A stretch of DNA of 64,000 bases from Prevotella sp. (GCA_017483805.1 JAFUUL010000087.1:1-64000), one strand, 5' to 3'; shown: positions 15,163-23,271, counted from the first letter of the stretch. Program-made: numbers and translations. Notes: a model not told the origin generated them from the letters alone.

Positions 15163-16011
15163 ATGTTAAGCGTAGAGGAACTTGTTGACAGGCTGATTGA
15201 TCTGTCGTTTGCCGAAGATATCGGCGATGGTGACCACACCACTTTGTGTTGTATCCCTGAGGACGCTATGGGCCGTTCGCACTTGTTGATCAAGGAGGAC
15301 GGTATCTTGGCTGGCGTTGAGGTGGCCAAGGAGGTGTTCCGTCGCTTCGATCCTGAGATGAAGGTTGAAGTGCTGATGGGTGACGGCTCGCGTGTGAAGA
15401 AGGGCGACATCGCAATGATTGTGACCGGACGCGTGCGCTCGCTGCTGCAGACGGAGCGCTTGATGCTAAACATCATGCAGCGCATGAGCGGCATTGCCAC
15501 GATGACCGACCGCTATGTGAAGCGGCTGGAAGGCACGGGCACCCGCGTGCTGGACACCCGCAAGACCACGCCGGGTATGCGTATGCTGGAGAAGCAGGCC
15601 GTGAAGATAGGCGGAGGCTGCAACCACCGCATCGGCCTGTTCGACATGATTCTGCTGAAGGACAACCATGTGGACTTTGCCGGCGGCATCGTCAATGCCA
15701 TTGACCGCTGCCACAAGTATCTGGACGAGAAAGGCCTCGACCTGAAAATTGAGATAGAGGTGCGCAATTTCGACGAACTGCAGCAGGTGCTGGATCACGG
15801 TGGCGTGAACCGCATCATGCTGGACAACTTCTCAGTGCCCGACACGAAGAAGGCTGTTGAACTGATCGACCATCGTTTTGAGACGGAATCATCGGGTGGC
15901 ATCACCTTCGACACCATCCGCGACTATGCCGAGCAGGGTGTCGACTTTATCAGCGTAGGTGCGCTGACTCACTCGGTGAAGGGCCTCGATATGTCGTTCA
16001 AGGCCTGCTAA
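15163..16011 (+). CDS. nadC: Nicotinate-nucleotide pyrophosphorylase (carboxylating)
   Basis: 282 residues, the normal length for quinolinate phosphoribosyltransferase, which converts quinolinate and PRPP to nicotinate mononucleotide in de novo NAD synthesis. Diagnostic motifs are ERLMLNIMQRMSGIAT, LDTRKTTPGMRMLEKQAV, GGCNHRIGLFDMILLKDNH (substrate-binding His, Arg and Lys) and IEIEVRNFDEL. nadA and nadB are not in the window. The gene is followed by a clear intrinsic terminator at 16037-16072. Confidence 0.95.
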   Translation: MLSVEELVDRLIDLSFAEDIGDGDHTTLCCIPEDAMGRSHLLIKEDGILAGVEVAKEVFRRFDPEMKVEVLMGDGSRVKKGDIAMIVTGRVRSLLQTERLMLNIMQRMSGIATMTDRYVKRLEGTGTRVLDTRKTTPGMRMLEKQAVKIGGGCNHRIGLFDMILLKDNHVDFAGGIVNAIDRCHKYLDEKGLDLKIEIEVRNFDELQQVLDHGGVNRIMLDNFSVPDTKKAVELIDHRFETESSGGITFDTIRDYAEQGVDFISVGALTHSVKGLDMSFKAC

Positions 16012-16036
16012 GATAGAGACCACTCGAACAAGAAAA

Positions 16037-16072
16037 TCCCCGCTGTTCCTGATGAGCAGCGGGGACTTTTTT
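16037..16072 (+). terminator. Terminator after nadC
   Basis: TCCCCGCTG (16037-16045) pairs perfectly with CAGCGGGGA (16057-16065), followed by CTTTTTTACTTTTTT. The A/T-rich part (repeats of TTTTTAC) runs to the stop of the next, convergent gene. Confidence 0.85.
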
Positions 16073-16086
16073 ACTTTTTTACCTTT

Positions 16087-17100
16087 TTACTTTTTATTCA
16101 AGGCCAGGTCGATCTCCACGGCGATAGAGACGGTAGCACCCACCATGGGGTTGTTGCCGATGCCGAGGAAGCCCATCATCTCAACGTGAGCAGGCACTGA
16201 CGAAGAACCGGCGAACTGAGCATCGCTGTGCATGCGGCCCAGCGTGTCGGTCATACCGTAGGAAGCAGGACCTGCAGCCATGTTGTCGGGGTGCAGGGTG
16301 CGGCCAGTACCACCACCTGATGCTACCGAGAAGTAAGGCTTGCCAGCCAGCACGCGCTCCTTCTTGTAGGTACCAGCCACGGGGTGCTGGAAGCGGGTGG
16401 GGTTGGTCGAGTTACCAGTGATCGACACGTCGACATTCTCCTTCCACAGGATGGCCACGCCTTCGCGCACATCGTCAGCGCCGTAGCACTTCACCTTGGC
16501 ACGGGGACCGTCACTGTACGGGGTCTCCTTCACCACCTTCACCTCGCCGGTGTAGTAGTCGAACTGAGTCTGCACGTAGGTGAAGCCGTTGATACGGCTG
16601 ATGATCATAGCGGCGTCCTTGCCCAGACCGTTCAGGATAACGCGCAGAGGCTTCTGGCGCACCTTGTTGGCCTTCTCGGCAATCTTGATGGCACCCTCAG
16701 CAGCAGCGAAACTCTCGTGGCCGGCCAGGAAGGCGAAGCACTCGGTCTCCTCGCGCAGCAGACGGGCAGCCAGATTACCGTGACCCAGACCTACCTTGCG
16801 GTCGTCGGCCACTGAGCCGGGGATGCAGAACGACTGCAGGCCGATGCCGATAGCCTCGGCAGCCTCGGCAGCATTCTTCACACCGCGCTTGATGGCGATG
16901 GCAGCACCGCAAACGTATGCCCACTTGGCGTTCTCGAAGCAGATGCGCTGGGTCTCCTCACACATCTGATAGGGGTCTACACCTGCCTTCTCGCAGATCT
17001 CGTTGGCCTCTTCGATGCTATTGATCCCGTTCTCTTTCAGAGCGGCCAGCACCTGGTTGATGCGACGCTCGTAACTCTCGAATGATACTTTTCTAATCAT
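16087..17100 (-). CDS. GGGtGRT protein
   Basis: 337 residues with the namesake motif SGGGTGRTLHPDN near residue 268. The family is named for this sequence and has no established reaction. Other notable parts are FAFLAGHESFAAAEGAIKIAEKA, ARAKVKCYGADDVREG-like central segments and GNSTNPTRFQHPVAGTYKKE. No signal peptide, so cytoplasmic. It lies 15 nt downstream of an IscU/NifU-like scaffold gene, an association seen repeatedly in anaerobes, which points to Fe-S or sulfur/selenium chemistry; that is inference. Several Cys residues at about 31, 47, 54 and 64 could bind a metal. Confidence 0.8.
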   Translation of the reverse strand: MIRKVSFESYERRINQVLAALKENGINSIEEANEICEKAGVDPYQMCEETQRICFENAKWAYVCGAAIAIKRGVKNAAEAAEAIGIGLQSFCIPGSVADDRKVGLGHGNLAARLLREETECFAFLAGHESFAAAEGAIKIAEKANKVRQKPLRVILNGLGKDAAMIISRINGFTYVQTQFDYYTGEVKVVKETPYSDGPRAKVKCYGADDVREGVAILWKENVDVSITGNSTNPTRFQHPVAGTYKKERVLAGKPYFSVASGGGTGRTLHPDNMAAGPASYGMTDTLGRMHSDAQFAGSSSVPAHVEMMGFLGIGNNPMVGATVSIAVEIDLALNKK

Positions 17101-17115
17101 AGTTCGGGTCCTCCT

Positions 17116-17817
17116 TTATGCTTTACGTGGGTCAATAACTTTCACAATTCCCTGCTCGGCGGTGGTGCGGCCATAAGAGCCGGTGAACTTCTTCACGGCC
17201 TCGTTGGCGTCCATACCGTCCTTGATGGCTTCCATCATCTTGCCCAGGTGCACATACTCGTAGCCGCAAACCTGGTCGTCCTTGTCCAGGAACTGCTTGG
17301 TGATGTAGCCCTCGGTCAGTTCCAAATAGCGAGTGCCCTTGGCCACTGTGCCATAGAGCGTACCCGTCTGCGAGCGCAGGCCCTTGCCCAGGTCTTCCAA
17401 ACCGGCACCAATCACGAGACCGCCCTCAGAGAAGGCACTCTGCGTGCGTCCGTAGACAATCTGGAGGAACAACTCGCGCATAGCGGTATTGATAGCGTCG
17501 CAAACGAGGTCGGTGTTCAGGGCCTCGAGGATGGTCTTGCCCGGCAGGATCTCGCTGGCCATAGCGGCAGAGTGGGTCATGCCCGTGCAACCGATGGTCT
17601 CGACCAGGGCCTCCTGGATGATACCGTCCTTCACGTTCAGGCTCAGTTTGCAGGCACCCTGCTGAGGAGCGCACCAGCCGATACCGTGGGTATAGCCCGA
17701 AATGTCCTTGATCTCTTTGGCCTGAATCCACTTGCCCTCCTCGGGGATGGGTGCAGGACCGTGGTTGGGGCCTTTGGCCACAACGCACATGTTTTCAACT
17801 TCCTTAGAATAAATCAT
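17116..17817 (-). CDS. Iron-sulfur cluster assembly scaffold-like protein
   Basis: 233 residues. It contains GWCAPQQGACKLSLNV and ETIGCTGMTHSAAMASEILPGKTI, which give the spaced Cys residues expected of IscU/NifU-N-type scaffolds, although the order and spacing differ from classical IscU. The C-terminal half (EYVHLGKMMEAIKDGMDANEAVKKF) is an extra helical region. It forms a two-gene operon with the GGGtGRT protein, with a promoter at 17857-17864. The pair is conserved in Bacteroidales and clostridia, and the scaffold may be dedicated to the GGGtGRT protein rather than being the general IscU. No cysteine desulfurase is nearby. Confidence 0.75.
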   Translation of the reverse strand: MIYSKEVENMCVVAKGPNHGPAPIPEEGKWIQAKEIKDISGYTHGIGWCAPQQGACKLSLNVKDGIIQEALVETIGCTGMTHSAAMASEILPGKTILEALNTDLVCDAINTAMRELFLQIVYGRTQSAFSEGGLVIGAGLEDLGKGLRSQTGTLYGTVAKGTRYLELTEGYITKQFLDKDDQVCGYEYVHLGKMMEAIKDGMDANEAVKKFTGSYGRTTAEQGIVKVIDPRKA

Positions 17818-17856
17818 TGTAGAACTATTTATAAATAGATTATTTGTTCAAGGCTG

Positions 17857-17864
17857 CAAAGTTA
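17857..17864 (-). promoter_or_regulatory. -7 box for the scaffold/GGGtGRT operon
   Basis: CAAAGTTA (TAACTTTG on the minus strand), 40 nt upstream of the scaffold start codon. Confidence 0.7.
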
Positions 17865-17926
17865 GTAAATTTCTTCGACAATACCTAAAAATGGTGAGAC
17901 TTTTTTCCGTTCGGTCGTTATTTTCA

Positions 17927-19156
17927 TCATTCCGTCAGGCACTTGTCCAGTGCTTCGGCGATGGCCGCCTTGTCCAGATGCTGGCCGATGAAGACCAGTT
18001 TCTGCATACGGTCGCCATATTTCTCATCCCAGTCGCGGCGCAGGGCAGCGTCGCGCTCCATCATCTGCTGCAGTTCGGCTTTCGGCATCGTGGCGAACCA
18101 CTGGCCGGCCTGACGGATGCTGACCTGCTTGCCTGCCTGCTCGAAGAGGTAGCACATCTCTTGCTCGTCCTGGAAATAGCAGATGCCTTTGGCGCGGATG
18201 ACGCTCTTGGGCCACTGGCGGGCCACAAACTCGTCGAACAGCCCCAGATTGAACGGACGGCGACGATAGTACACGTATGTGCCGATGCCATATTCCTCAG
18301 CCTCGCCTTCGTCGTGGTGATGATGGTGGTGGCCGTGTTCATGCTCATCGTGGTCGTGGTGGTGATGTTCATGCTCATGTTCGTCATCATCATCATCGTC
18401 ATCATCCTCTTCTTCTTCATGATGACGCTCCACCTCCTGAATCCAGGTGGCCGAGGTTGCCACGCGGTCGAAGTCGAACATATCGGTGTTGAGTATCTTG
18501 TCGAAACTGACGTCGCCATAGTTGCACTCTATGATCTCCGCCTTGGGCTGCAGCGTGTGCACAATCTGGCGCAGACGGCCCAGTTCGTCGGGCGTCACCT
18601 CGGCAGCCTTGTTCAGCAGCACGATGTTGCAGAACTCTATCTGCTGGATCACCAGGTTCTCTATGTCTTCCTCGTCGATGTCGGGGCGCTGTAGGCGCAG
18701 GCCGCCCTCAAACTCGTCGCGCATCCTCAGGGCGTCAACCACAGTGACGATGCAGTCCAGTCGGGGCACACCGTCCTCGGTCACCTCCGGCGCCATTTGC
18801 GGGATAGAGCAGATGGTCTGTGCGATGGGGCCGGGCTCGCAGATGCCGCTGGCCTCGATGACGATGTAGTCGAAGCGTTGCTGGGCTATGATGTCCTGCA
18901 GTTGCTGCACCAAGTCCATCTTCAGCGTGCAGCAGATGCAGCCGTTCTGCAGGGCCACCAGCGAGTCGTCCTGCTGGTTGACGATGCCGCCCTTTTGTAT
19001 GAGGTCGGCGTCGATGTTCACCTCGCCGATGTCGTTGACGATGACGGCAAACTTGATGCCCTTTTGGTTGTTCAGTATTCTGTTCAGTAGTGTGGTCTTG
19101 CCGCTGCCCAGGTATCCTGTCAGCAGCAATACCGGAATTTCTTGCTTAGGGGTCAT
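17927..19156 (-). CDS. CobW/COG0523 GTP-dependent metallochaperone
   Basis: 409 residues. The G3E GTPase core has the P-loop GYLGSGKT (14-21), the metal-binding CxCC motif as NGCICC (71-76) and EASGICEP. A strikingly acidic and His-rich insert at about 244-288 (runs of Asp, Glu and His) should bind several metal ions. A CobW C-terminal domain follows (VIRAKGICYF to the end). Members deliver zinc, cobalt or iron to target enzymes. It lies 42 nt downstream of pyrI; that gap is filled by heptamer repeats, and no separate promoter is obvious. Co-transcription with pyrBI, whose regulatory subunit needs zinc, is possible. Confidence 0.85.
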   Translation of the reverse strand: MTPKQEIPVLLLTGYLGSGKTTLLNRILNNQKGIKFAVIVNDIGEVNIDADLIQKGGIVNQQDDSLVALQNGCICCTLKMDLVQQLQDIIAQQRFDYIVIEASGICEPGPIAQTICSIPQMAPEVTEDGVPRLDCIVTVVDALRMRDEFEGGLRLQRPDIDEEDIENLVIQQIEFCNIVLLNKAAEVTPDELGRLRQIVHTLQPKAEIIECNYGDVSFDKILNTDMFDFDRVATSATWIQEVERHHEEEEDDDDDDDDEHEHEHHHHDHDEHEHGHHHHHHDEGEAEEYGIGTYVYYRRRPFNLGLFDEFVARQWPKSVIRAKGICYFQDEQEMCYLFEQAGKQVSIRQAGQWFATMPKAELQQMMERDAALRRDWDEKYGDRMQKLVFIGQHLDKAAIAEALDKCLTE

Positions 19157-19161
19157 TTCTT

Positions 19162-19200
19162 ATTCTTAACTCTTAATTCTTAACTCTTAATTCTTAACTC
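19162..19200. repeat. Heptamer array alternating ATTCTTA and ACTCTTA
   Basis: Five full heptamers, ATTCTTA and ACTCTTA in alternation, followed by ACTC, fill the gap between pyrI and the CobW gene. The array is related to the perfect ATTCTTA array at 13100-13127. Confidence 0.8.
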
Positions 19201-19654
19201 AACACAGTTCCACCTTGTTGATGTCCTGTTCCTTTTCGCAGTAGTGGCAGGTCAGCACGTTGCCCGTCACGTGGAAGTAGGTCTGCATGGGCTCGTTGTT
19301 GGTGATGCACTTCGGGTTGTTGCATTTCACGATGCCATGCATCTCCTGTGGTGTCTCCACAGTCTTCTTCTCCACCACCTCATAGTCGCGGATGATGTTC
19401 AGGATCACGTTGGGCGCCACTACCGACAGGCGCGATATCTCGTCGTCGGTGAAGAACTTGTCGCTCACCTTGATGATGCCCTTGTTGCCCACCTTCAGCG
19501 AGGGGTAGTTGATGCCGATGGTGACAGGCGTCTTCAGGTCGAAGAGTCCCAATAGTTGCGCCACTTGATAAGTCTTGTCGGCCGGTATATGGTCAATCAC
19601 GGTGCCGTGCTCAATGGCGGCCACCAGGCGTTCTTTCTTGTTCGATGATCTCAT
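19199..19654 (-). CDS. pyrI: Aspartate carbamoyltransferase regulatory chain
   Basis: 151 residues, standard length. The N-terminal allosteric domain binds CTP or ATP ([34 protein letters not shown]). The C-terminal zinc domain has four Cys at 111, 116, 136 and 139, as required to contact the catalytic subunit. Its start codon overlaps the pyrB stop by 4 nt, the usual translational coupling of pyrB and pyrI. It lets CTP inhibit, and ATP stimulate, the first committed pyrimidine step. Confidence 0.95.
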   Translation of the reverse strand: MRSSNKKERLVAAIEHGTVIDHIPADKTYQVAQLLGLFDLKTPVTIGINYPSLKVGNKGIIKVSDKFFTDDEISRLSVVAPNVILNIIRDYEVVEKKTVETPQEMHGIVKCNNPKCITNNEPMQTYFHVTGNVLTCHYCEKEQDINKVELC

Positions 19655-20598
19655 AGGATAATGGTTTTGTCGTTTTTCACTTCGTCGAGCCCGATGCCCA
19701 GCACGTCGCAGAAGATGGCCTCGCGGGCAAAGAGGCCGTTGCCGGCCTGCTGTATGTAGTAGGCGTGCGGATTGTCGTCCACCTCGTAGGCTATCTCGTT
19801 CACGCGTGGCAGCGGGTGCAGTATCTTCATGTTGGGCTTCGCCAGCCGCAGCAGGTCGTTGTTCAGTATGTAGACGTTCTTCACCCGCTCATATTCCATC
19901 AGGTCCGAGAAACGCTCCTTCTGCACGCGGGTCATGTAGAGAATGTCGGCATCCTGGATCACCTTCTCGTTGAAGGCCGTGTGCTCCTGGTACTTGATGC
20001 CGTGCTCGTCGCAGTAGAGTTTATACTCCTTGGGCATCGCCAACTCTTTCGGTGCCACAAAGTGGAATGTGGGGTTGAAGTGTCGCATGGCCATCAGCAG
20101 CGAGTGCACCGTGCGGCCATACTTCAGGTCGCCCACCATATATATATTAAGGTTCTCCAGCGTGCCCTGTGTCTTGTAGATAGAGTAGAGGTCGAGCATG
20201 CACTGCGAGGGGTGCTGGTGGGCGCCGTCGCCGGCATTGACGATAGGCACGGGCGATACCTCCGATGCATACTGCGCCGCCCCCTCTATGTAGTGTCGCA
20301 TCACGATCACGTCGGCATAGTTGGCCACCATCAGTATGGTGTCCTTCAGCGTCTCGCCCTTCGTGCCGCTGGTCACCTTCGGGTCGGCAAAGCCGATCAC
20401 GCGGGCTCCCAGGCGGTTGGCGGCAGTCTCAAACGAGAGTCGGGTTCTGGTACTGGGCTCGAAGAACAGGGTGGCTACCACCTTGCCCTTCAGCAGTTCG
20501 CGGTTGGGGTGTTTTTCAAACTCCTGTGCCATCTCAATCATATAGAGAATCTTTTCTCTCGTGAGGTCGGCAATGGTGACGAAATTATGCTTGTCCAT
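19651..20598 (-). CDS. pyrB: Aspartate carbamoyltransferase catalytic chain
   Basis: 315 residues. It transfers the carbamoyl group from carbamoyl phosphate to aspartate. The phosphate-binding motif [12 protein letters not shown] has Ser49 to Arg53, and the HRH-like aspartate-side motifs appear as [31 protein letters not shown] and [16 protein letters not shown]. It is the first gene of pyrBI (possibly with the CobW gene) under the promoter at 20634-20641. carB, which supplies its substrate, lies upstream in the window on the same strand but in a separate transcript. Confidence 0.96.
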   Translation of the reverse strand: MDKHNFVTIADLTREKILYMIEMAQEFEKHPNRELLKGKVVATLFFEPSTRTRLSFETAANRLGARVIGFADPKVTSGTKGETLKDTILMVANYADVIVMRHYIEGAAQYASEVSPVPIVNAGDGAHQHPSQCMLDLYSIYKTQGTLENLNIYMVGDLKYGRTVHSLLMAMRHFNPTFHFVAPKELAMPKEYKLYCDEHGIKYQEHTAFNEKVIQDADILYMTRVQKERFSDLMEYERVKNVYILNNDLLRLAKPNMKILHPLPRVNEIAYEVDDNPHAYYIQQAGNGLFAREAIFCDVLGIGLDEVKNDKTIIL

Positions 20599-20633
20599 AA
20601 TGAGTCTTGAATATATTCGGGTGCAAAGTTACG

Positions 20634-20641
20634 AAAAGTCG
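20634..20641 (-). promoter_or_regulatory. -7 box for pyrBI
   Basis: CAAAGTTA (TAACTTTG on the minus strand), 36 nt upstream of pyrB. The following 140 bp to the divergent promoter at 20782 hold an ACAAATCCATTTGT palindrome and A/T runs, and no ORF of note. Confidence 0.7.
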
Positions 20642-20781
20642 AGCGCAAAACAAAACAAATCCATTTGTTTTTTTTGCCGAGACGGAGTAATTTCGCGCTC
20701 ACAGAGCGCAGAGTTACCAAAAAAAGAGAGAAATACCAAAAAGAAAAACAAGTTTTCCTTTTGCACTTCACTCTTTTTTTG

Positions 20782-20789
20782 TACCTTTG
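20782..20789 (+). promoter_or_regulatory. -7 box for the small exported protein gene
   Basis: TACCTTTG, only 10 nt before the chosen ATG at 20799. It overlaps an in-frame ATG at 20787, which is therefore rejected as the start. Confidence 0.65.
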
Positions 20790-20798
20790 CCGACAGTT

Positions 20799-21116
20799 AT
20801 GAACCGCACGGTGAATATAGTAAGGATGTTGACAGTCCTGGGGGCTGTAATGCTGACAGTCGTATTGAACTTGCAGGACGTAAACATTGCGTCAGAACAG
20901 CAGACTTCCCAGGAACGGCAAATCTCTCAGGATTGGCAGAACGGCAATGAGCAACTGTCCGTGGAGACGCTCGTGGGTTCTCAGAAGCGTTTCCACCATG
21001 AGGCAACTCTGACGGATGCCACCAGTCTTTATCGAGTCTGCAGTTCACGCCCGCAACGAATACTGCCCACACATGTCTCAAAGACCGAACGAACTGTCAA
21101 TCGTTTGTCTGAGTGA
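20799..21116 (+). CDS. Small exported hypothetical protein
   Basis: 105 residues beginning MNRTVNIVRMLTVLGAVMLTVVLNL, a signal peptide or single membrane anchor. The mature part is polar and Gln-rich (SEQQTSQERQISQDWQNGNEQ) and ends with YRVCSSRPQRILPTHVSKTERTVNR. I have an impression that a C-x-SRPQR-x-LPT-like tail occurs in other small Prevotella proteins, but I cannot name a family. It has its own promoter. Past the stop, a different frame stays open to 21236 and ends FKNSPVFDARFYEGKDVEMMAKLF, so the original gene may have been longer; see the findings. Confidence 0.55.
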   Translation: MNRTVNIVRMLTVLGAVMLTVVLNLQDVNIASEQQTSQERQISQDWQNGNEQLSVETLVGSQKRFHHEATLTDATSLYRVCSSRPQRILPTHVSKTERTVNRLSE

Positions 21117-21300
21117 GGATCGTCAGTTCTGTGCCATTCAGTTATTCCGTTTCGTGGATTTCAAGAACTCTCCTGTGTTCGATGCCCGTTTCTATGAGGG
21201 CAAGGATGTGGAGATGATGGCTAAACTGTTTTAGAAGACTGACTATTATTACCATGTGTATTGTTGTTACCTTTTCACTCGATAGCAAATTCGAGAAAGT
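21117..21300. other. Gene-poor stretch after the small exported protein
   Basis: No complete gene is seen here. One alternative frame is open from 21016 to 21236 and has protein-like composition at its end. The remaining 60 bp up to the hairpin element are AT-rich without clear signals. Confidence 0.5.
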
Positions 21301-21398
21301 TACAGTGCTTCCTTGCTGTCGTCCGAATGCCTCTTTACCCCCATAAGGAAGCATTCCTTCGACCTTAAGGTGCCATCGGTGGGGGGCGGAGAACCTAT
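21301..21398. repeat. Dispersed hairpin element, copy B
   Basis: It matches 217-308 at about 80% identity with no large gaps. The stem is now AATGCCTCTTTA (about 21327) against TAAGGAAGCATT (about 21344), so it still pairs despite changes on the two sides. The conserved GGTGCCATCGGTGGGGGGC follows. No gene is nearby whose leader it could be, unlike copy A. Confidence 0.7.
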
Positions 21399-21420
21399 TC
21401 GGACAACCCGTGCCCTCGCT

Positions 21421-21602
21421 TTGCGTCTCAACCGCCTCAAACGTCTTTTTCGTTTTTTTGAGAATGCACATAACCGATAACCACGCACCGCCAAAGGTTC
21501 GCGTACCTTATATATAATAGATAATAATTAATATAACTATCTACTCTCTTCTGTGTGTTTCTGAAAAAAGACGCAAAGACGTTTAAGACGCTTGAGGCGC
21601 GA
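21421..21602. repeat. Inverted GACG/GAGGCG iterons around an AT-rich core, without a primase gene
   Basis: The left arm (21421-21452) reads TTTGCGTCTCAACCGCCTCA and on to AACGTCTTTTTCG. The right arm (21566-21602) is approximately its complement, built of AGACGCAA, AGACGTTT, AAGACGCTT and GAGGCG units. An AT-only core lies between, with TAGATA (about 21519) against TATCTA (about 21538). The architecture copies that at 412-565 with a different iteron sequence. Confidence 0.6.
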
Positions 21603-21657
21603 CACAGAAAAAAATCTCGTTATTTCGAAATTTCTACACTTTTCCTGTAGTTTTTTG

Positions 21658-21665
21658 TATCTTTG
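21658..21665 (+). promoter_or_regulatory. -7 box for the ECF sigma gene
   Basis: TATCTTTG, 40 nt before the ATG at 21706. TTTC at about 21639-21642 could be a weak -33 element. Confidence 0.65.
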
Positions 21666-21705
21666 CAGCGTCTAATGGGTGAAAATATAAAAAACAGAGA
21701 GACAA

Positions 21706-22215
21706 ATGAATGCTTTAGTAACCGGCAAAGCCGCTTCGCCAGTCGAAGAAAGGCAGTTTGCGCAAACCGTAGCGGAACACAAGAGCACCATCTACACCGT
21801 GTGCTATATGTTCTCGCAAGATGCCGACGAGGTGAACGACCTGTTCCAGGAGGTACTAGTCAATCTTTGGAAGGGCTTCGAACACTTCGAGCATCGCTCC
21901 GACCCAAGGACGTGGATCTATCGCGTCGCCCTCAACACCTGTATCTCTCTCGACAGAAAAAAGCGGCGGCGCTCTTCCACGGTCCGGCTCACAATGGACA
22001 TCAACCTCTTTGAAGACAGCGACGAGGACACGCGCCAAGTGGACATGCTCCACAAGCGCATCTCCCGCCTGCAGCCCTTCGACCGTGCGATCGTCCTGCT
22101 CTGGCTCGAGAACCTGTCGTACGAGGAGATTGGGCAGATTGTGGGCATCACGGCCAAGAACGTCAGCGTCCGTCTGTTCAGAATCAAGGAACAACTTAAG
22201 AAGATTGAAGATTGA
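21706..22215 (+). CDS. ECF-family RNA polymerase sigma factor
   Basis: 169 residues. Region 2 covers about 20-90 (YTVCYMFSQDADEVNDLFQEVLVNLWKGF and RTWIYRVALNTCISLDRKKRR). Region 4 covers about 110-165, with a helix-turn-helix at LSYEEIGQIVGITAKNVSVRLFRIKEQL. The sigma-1 and sigma-3 domains are absent, as in group 4 sigma factors. The next gene, 22 nt downstream, encodes a membrane protein in the position where an anti-sigma factor would be expected. The signal sensed is unknown. Confidence 0.9.
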   Translation: MNALVTGKAASPVEERQFAQTVAEHKSTIYTVCYMFSQDADEVNDLFQEVLVNLWKGFEHFEHRSDPRTWIYRVALNTCISLDRKKRRRSSTVRLTMDINLFEDSDEDTRQVDMLHKRISRLQPFDRAIVLLWLENLSYEEIGQIVGITAKNVSVRLFRIKEQLKKIED

Positions 22216-22237
22216 AAATTAAAAACATTAGACCATT

Positions 22238-22825
22238 ATGAACGAGAATTTCGAATTAGAGAATATGCGCCAGCAAATGCAGACGCTGAAGAAGAAACTG
22301 GAGAAGCAGGAGATTGTGAACGACCGGATGATGCGCCGCTCCATGCGGAACGAAGTGAACAAGATTACCCGCCGCTACTACGCCTTGATTGTTGTTGCAC
22401 TTTTGATGTTGCCCTTCGGCTATTGGTCCTTCGTAGTCCTATGCCACTTCTCCATCTCATTCTGGCTGGCCACTTGCCTCTTCATGCTCATCTGTGCAGG
22501 CGCCACCTATTATAATATGCGTAACATCAACGACTCAGGACTGATGAGCCACAACCTTGTTGAGGCCCGCAAGCGGATGGCTAGCGCCAAGAAGTTTGAC
22601 AGCCAGTGGCTGCTTTATGGCATCCCGATGCTTATCCTATGGTTCGGCTGGTTTGTCTATGAGGCATACAACAGATACGGCATAGGTGAGTTCATTGCCT
22701 TGATGTTTGCCGGCAGTGTCGGTGGCGTCATCGGTGCCATCTGTGGATTCAGTATGCACTTCAAGACCCAGCGACAATATCAGGCTATCATCGACCAGAT
22801 AGAGGACCTGACGGCAGAAGGGTAA
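22238..22825 (+). CDS. Membrane protein paired with the ECF sigma factor
   Basis: 195 residues. The N-terminal 45 residues are charged and helical (MRQQMQTLKKKLEKQEIVNDRMMRR), probably a cytoplasmic coiled coil. Four hydrophobic segments follow at about 48-68, 72-92, 128-145 and 155-172. There is no zinc-binding anti-sigma (ZAS) motif. Its place directly after the sigma gene and its cytoplasmic helix suggest an anti-sigma or sensor role, which is inference. This sigma-plus-membrane-protein pairing recurs in Prevotella. Confidence 0.65.
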   Translation: MNENFELENMRQQMQTLKKKLEKQEIVNDRMMRRSMRNEVNKITRRYYALIVVALLMLPFGYWSFVVLCHFSISFWLATCLFMLICAGATYYNMRNINDSGLMSHNLVEARKRMASAKKFDSQWLLYGIPMLILWFGWFVYEAYNRYGIGEFIALMFAGSVGGVIGAICGFSMHFKTQRQYQAIIDQIEDLTAEG

Positions 22826-22849
22826 TTTTGGGTGGTGAAAATATGTTAA

Positions 22850-23138
22850 TAAGAAAGACGCAGAAAACCTCGAAAAGCCGATATACAGGGGATATCACAC
22901 GCGGCTATGTCGCAGCCGAAGCGGTCGCTGATGCCGTACTGCTGCCACACCCGCCGGGCGGCTTCGGCAGGGGGCTCAGGTCGACACTGGTCTCGATGTG
23001 CAGCACGTGCTGTCCCTCGTAGCGGAGGCTGAGCGTGTGGCCGCTGGCCTGCAGCGAGAGTTTGCCGTTGGGCGACTGTTGGGCTTGTGCCGCCATGAGG
23101 CAGCACAGTGCGGTGCATAGGGTGATGATTCTTTTCAT
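22850..23138 (-). pseudogene. 5' remnant of an exported enzyme gene (GH97-like start)
   Basis: The frame starts MKRIITLCTALCCLMAAQAQ, a clear signal peptide, then SPNGKLSLQASGHTLSLRYEGQHVLH, which resembles the beginning of GH97 alpha-glucosidases. After about 65 residues similarity stops. The frame degenerates into GSSTASATASAAT and a stop near 22905, while another frame reads on as VWQQYGISDRFGCDIAAC. The promoter at 23169-23176 is intact. The rest of the gene is missing, so a deletion probably removed it. The GH97 link is tentative. Confidence 0.55.
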
Positions 23139-23168
23139 GTCTGAGTGATGGTATAGCGTTTCTGGTTG

Positions 23169-23176
23169 CAAAGGTA
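23169..23176 (-). promoter_or_regulatory. -7 box upstream of the truncated gene
   Basis: CAAAGGTA (TACCTTTG on the minus strand), 31 nt upstream of the remnant's ATG at 23138. Confidence 0.6.
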
Positions 23177-23271
23177 GTCAATTGTCTCGACAAATGGAGA
23201 GCCGAAATGTGAAAGAATGTGTTTTTCGGAAGATTTTTGGCGAATTATTTCGTTATATCAAAAAATAGTCG

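Noticed and set aside
16066..16098. A/T-rich GTAAAAAGGTAAA-type repeats here and at 24353-24378 as regulatory elements
   Set aside because: They look like common low-complexity intergenic filler at gene ends; nothing ties them to a function.
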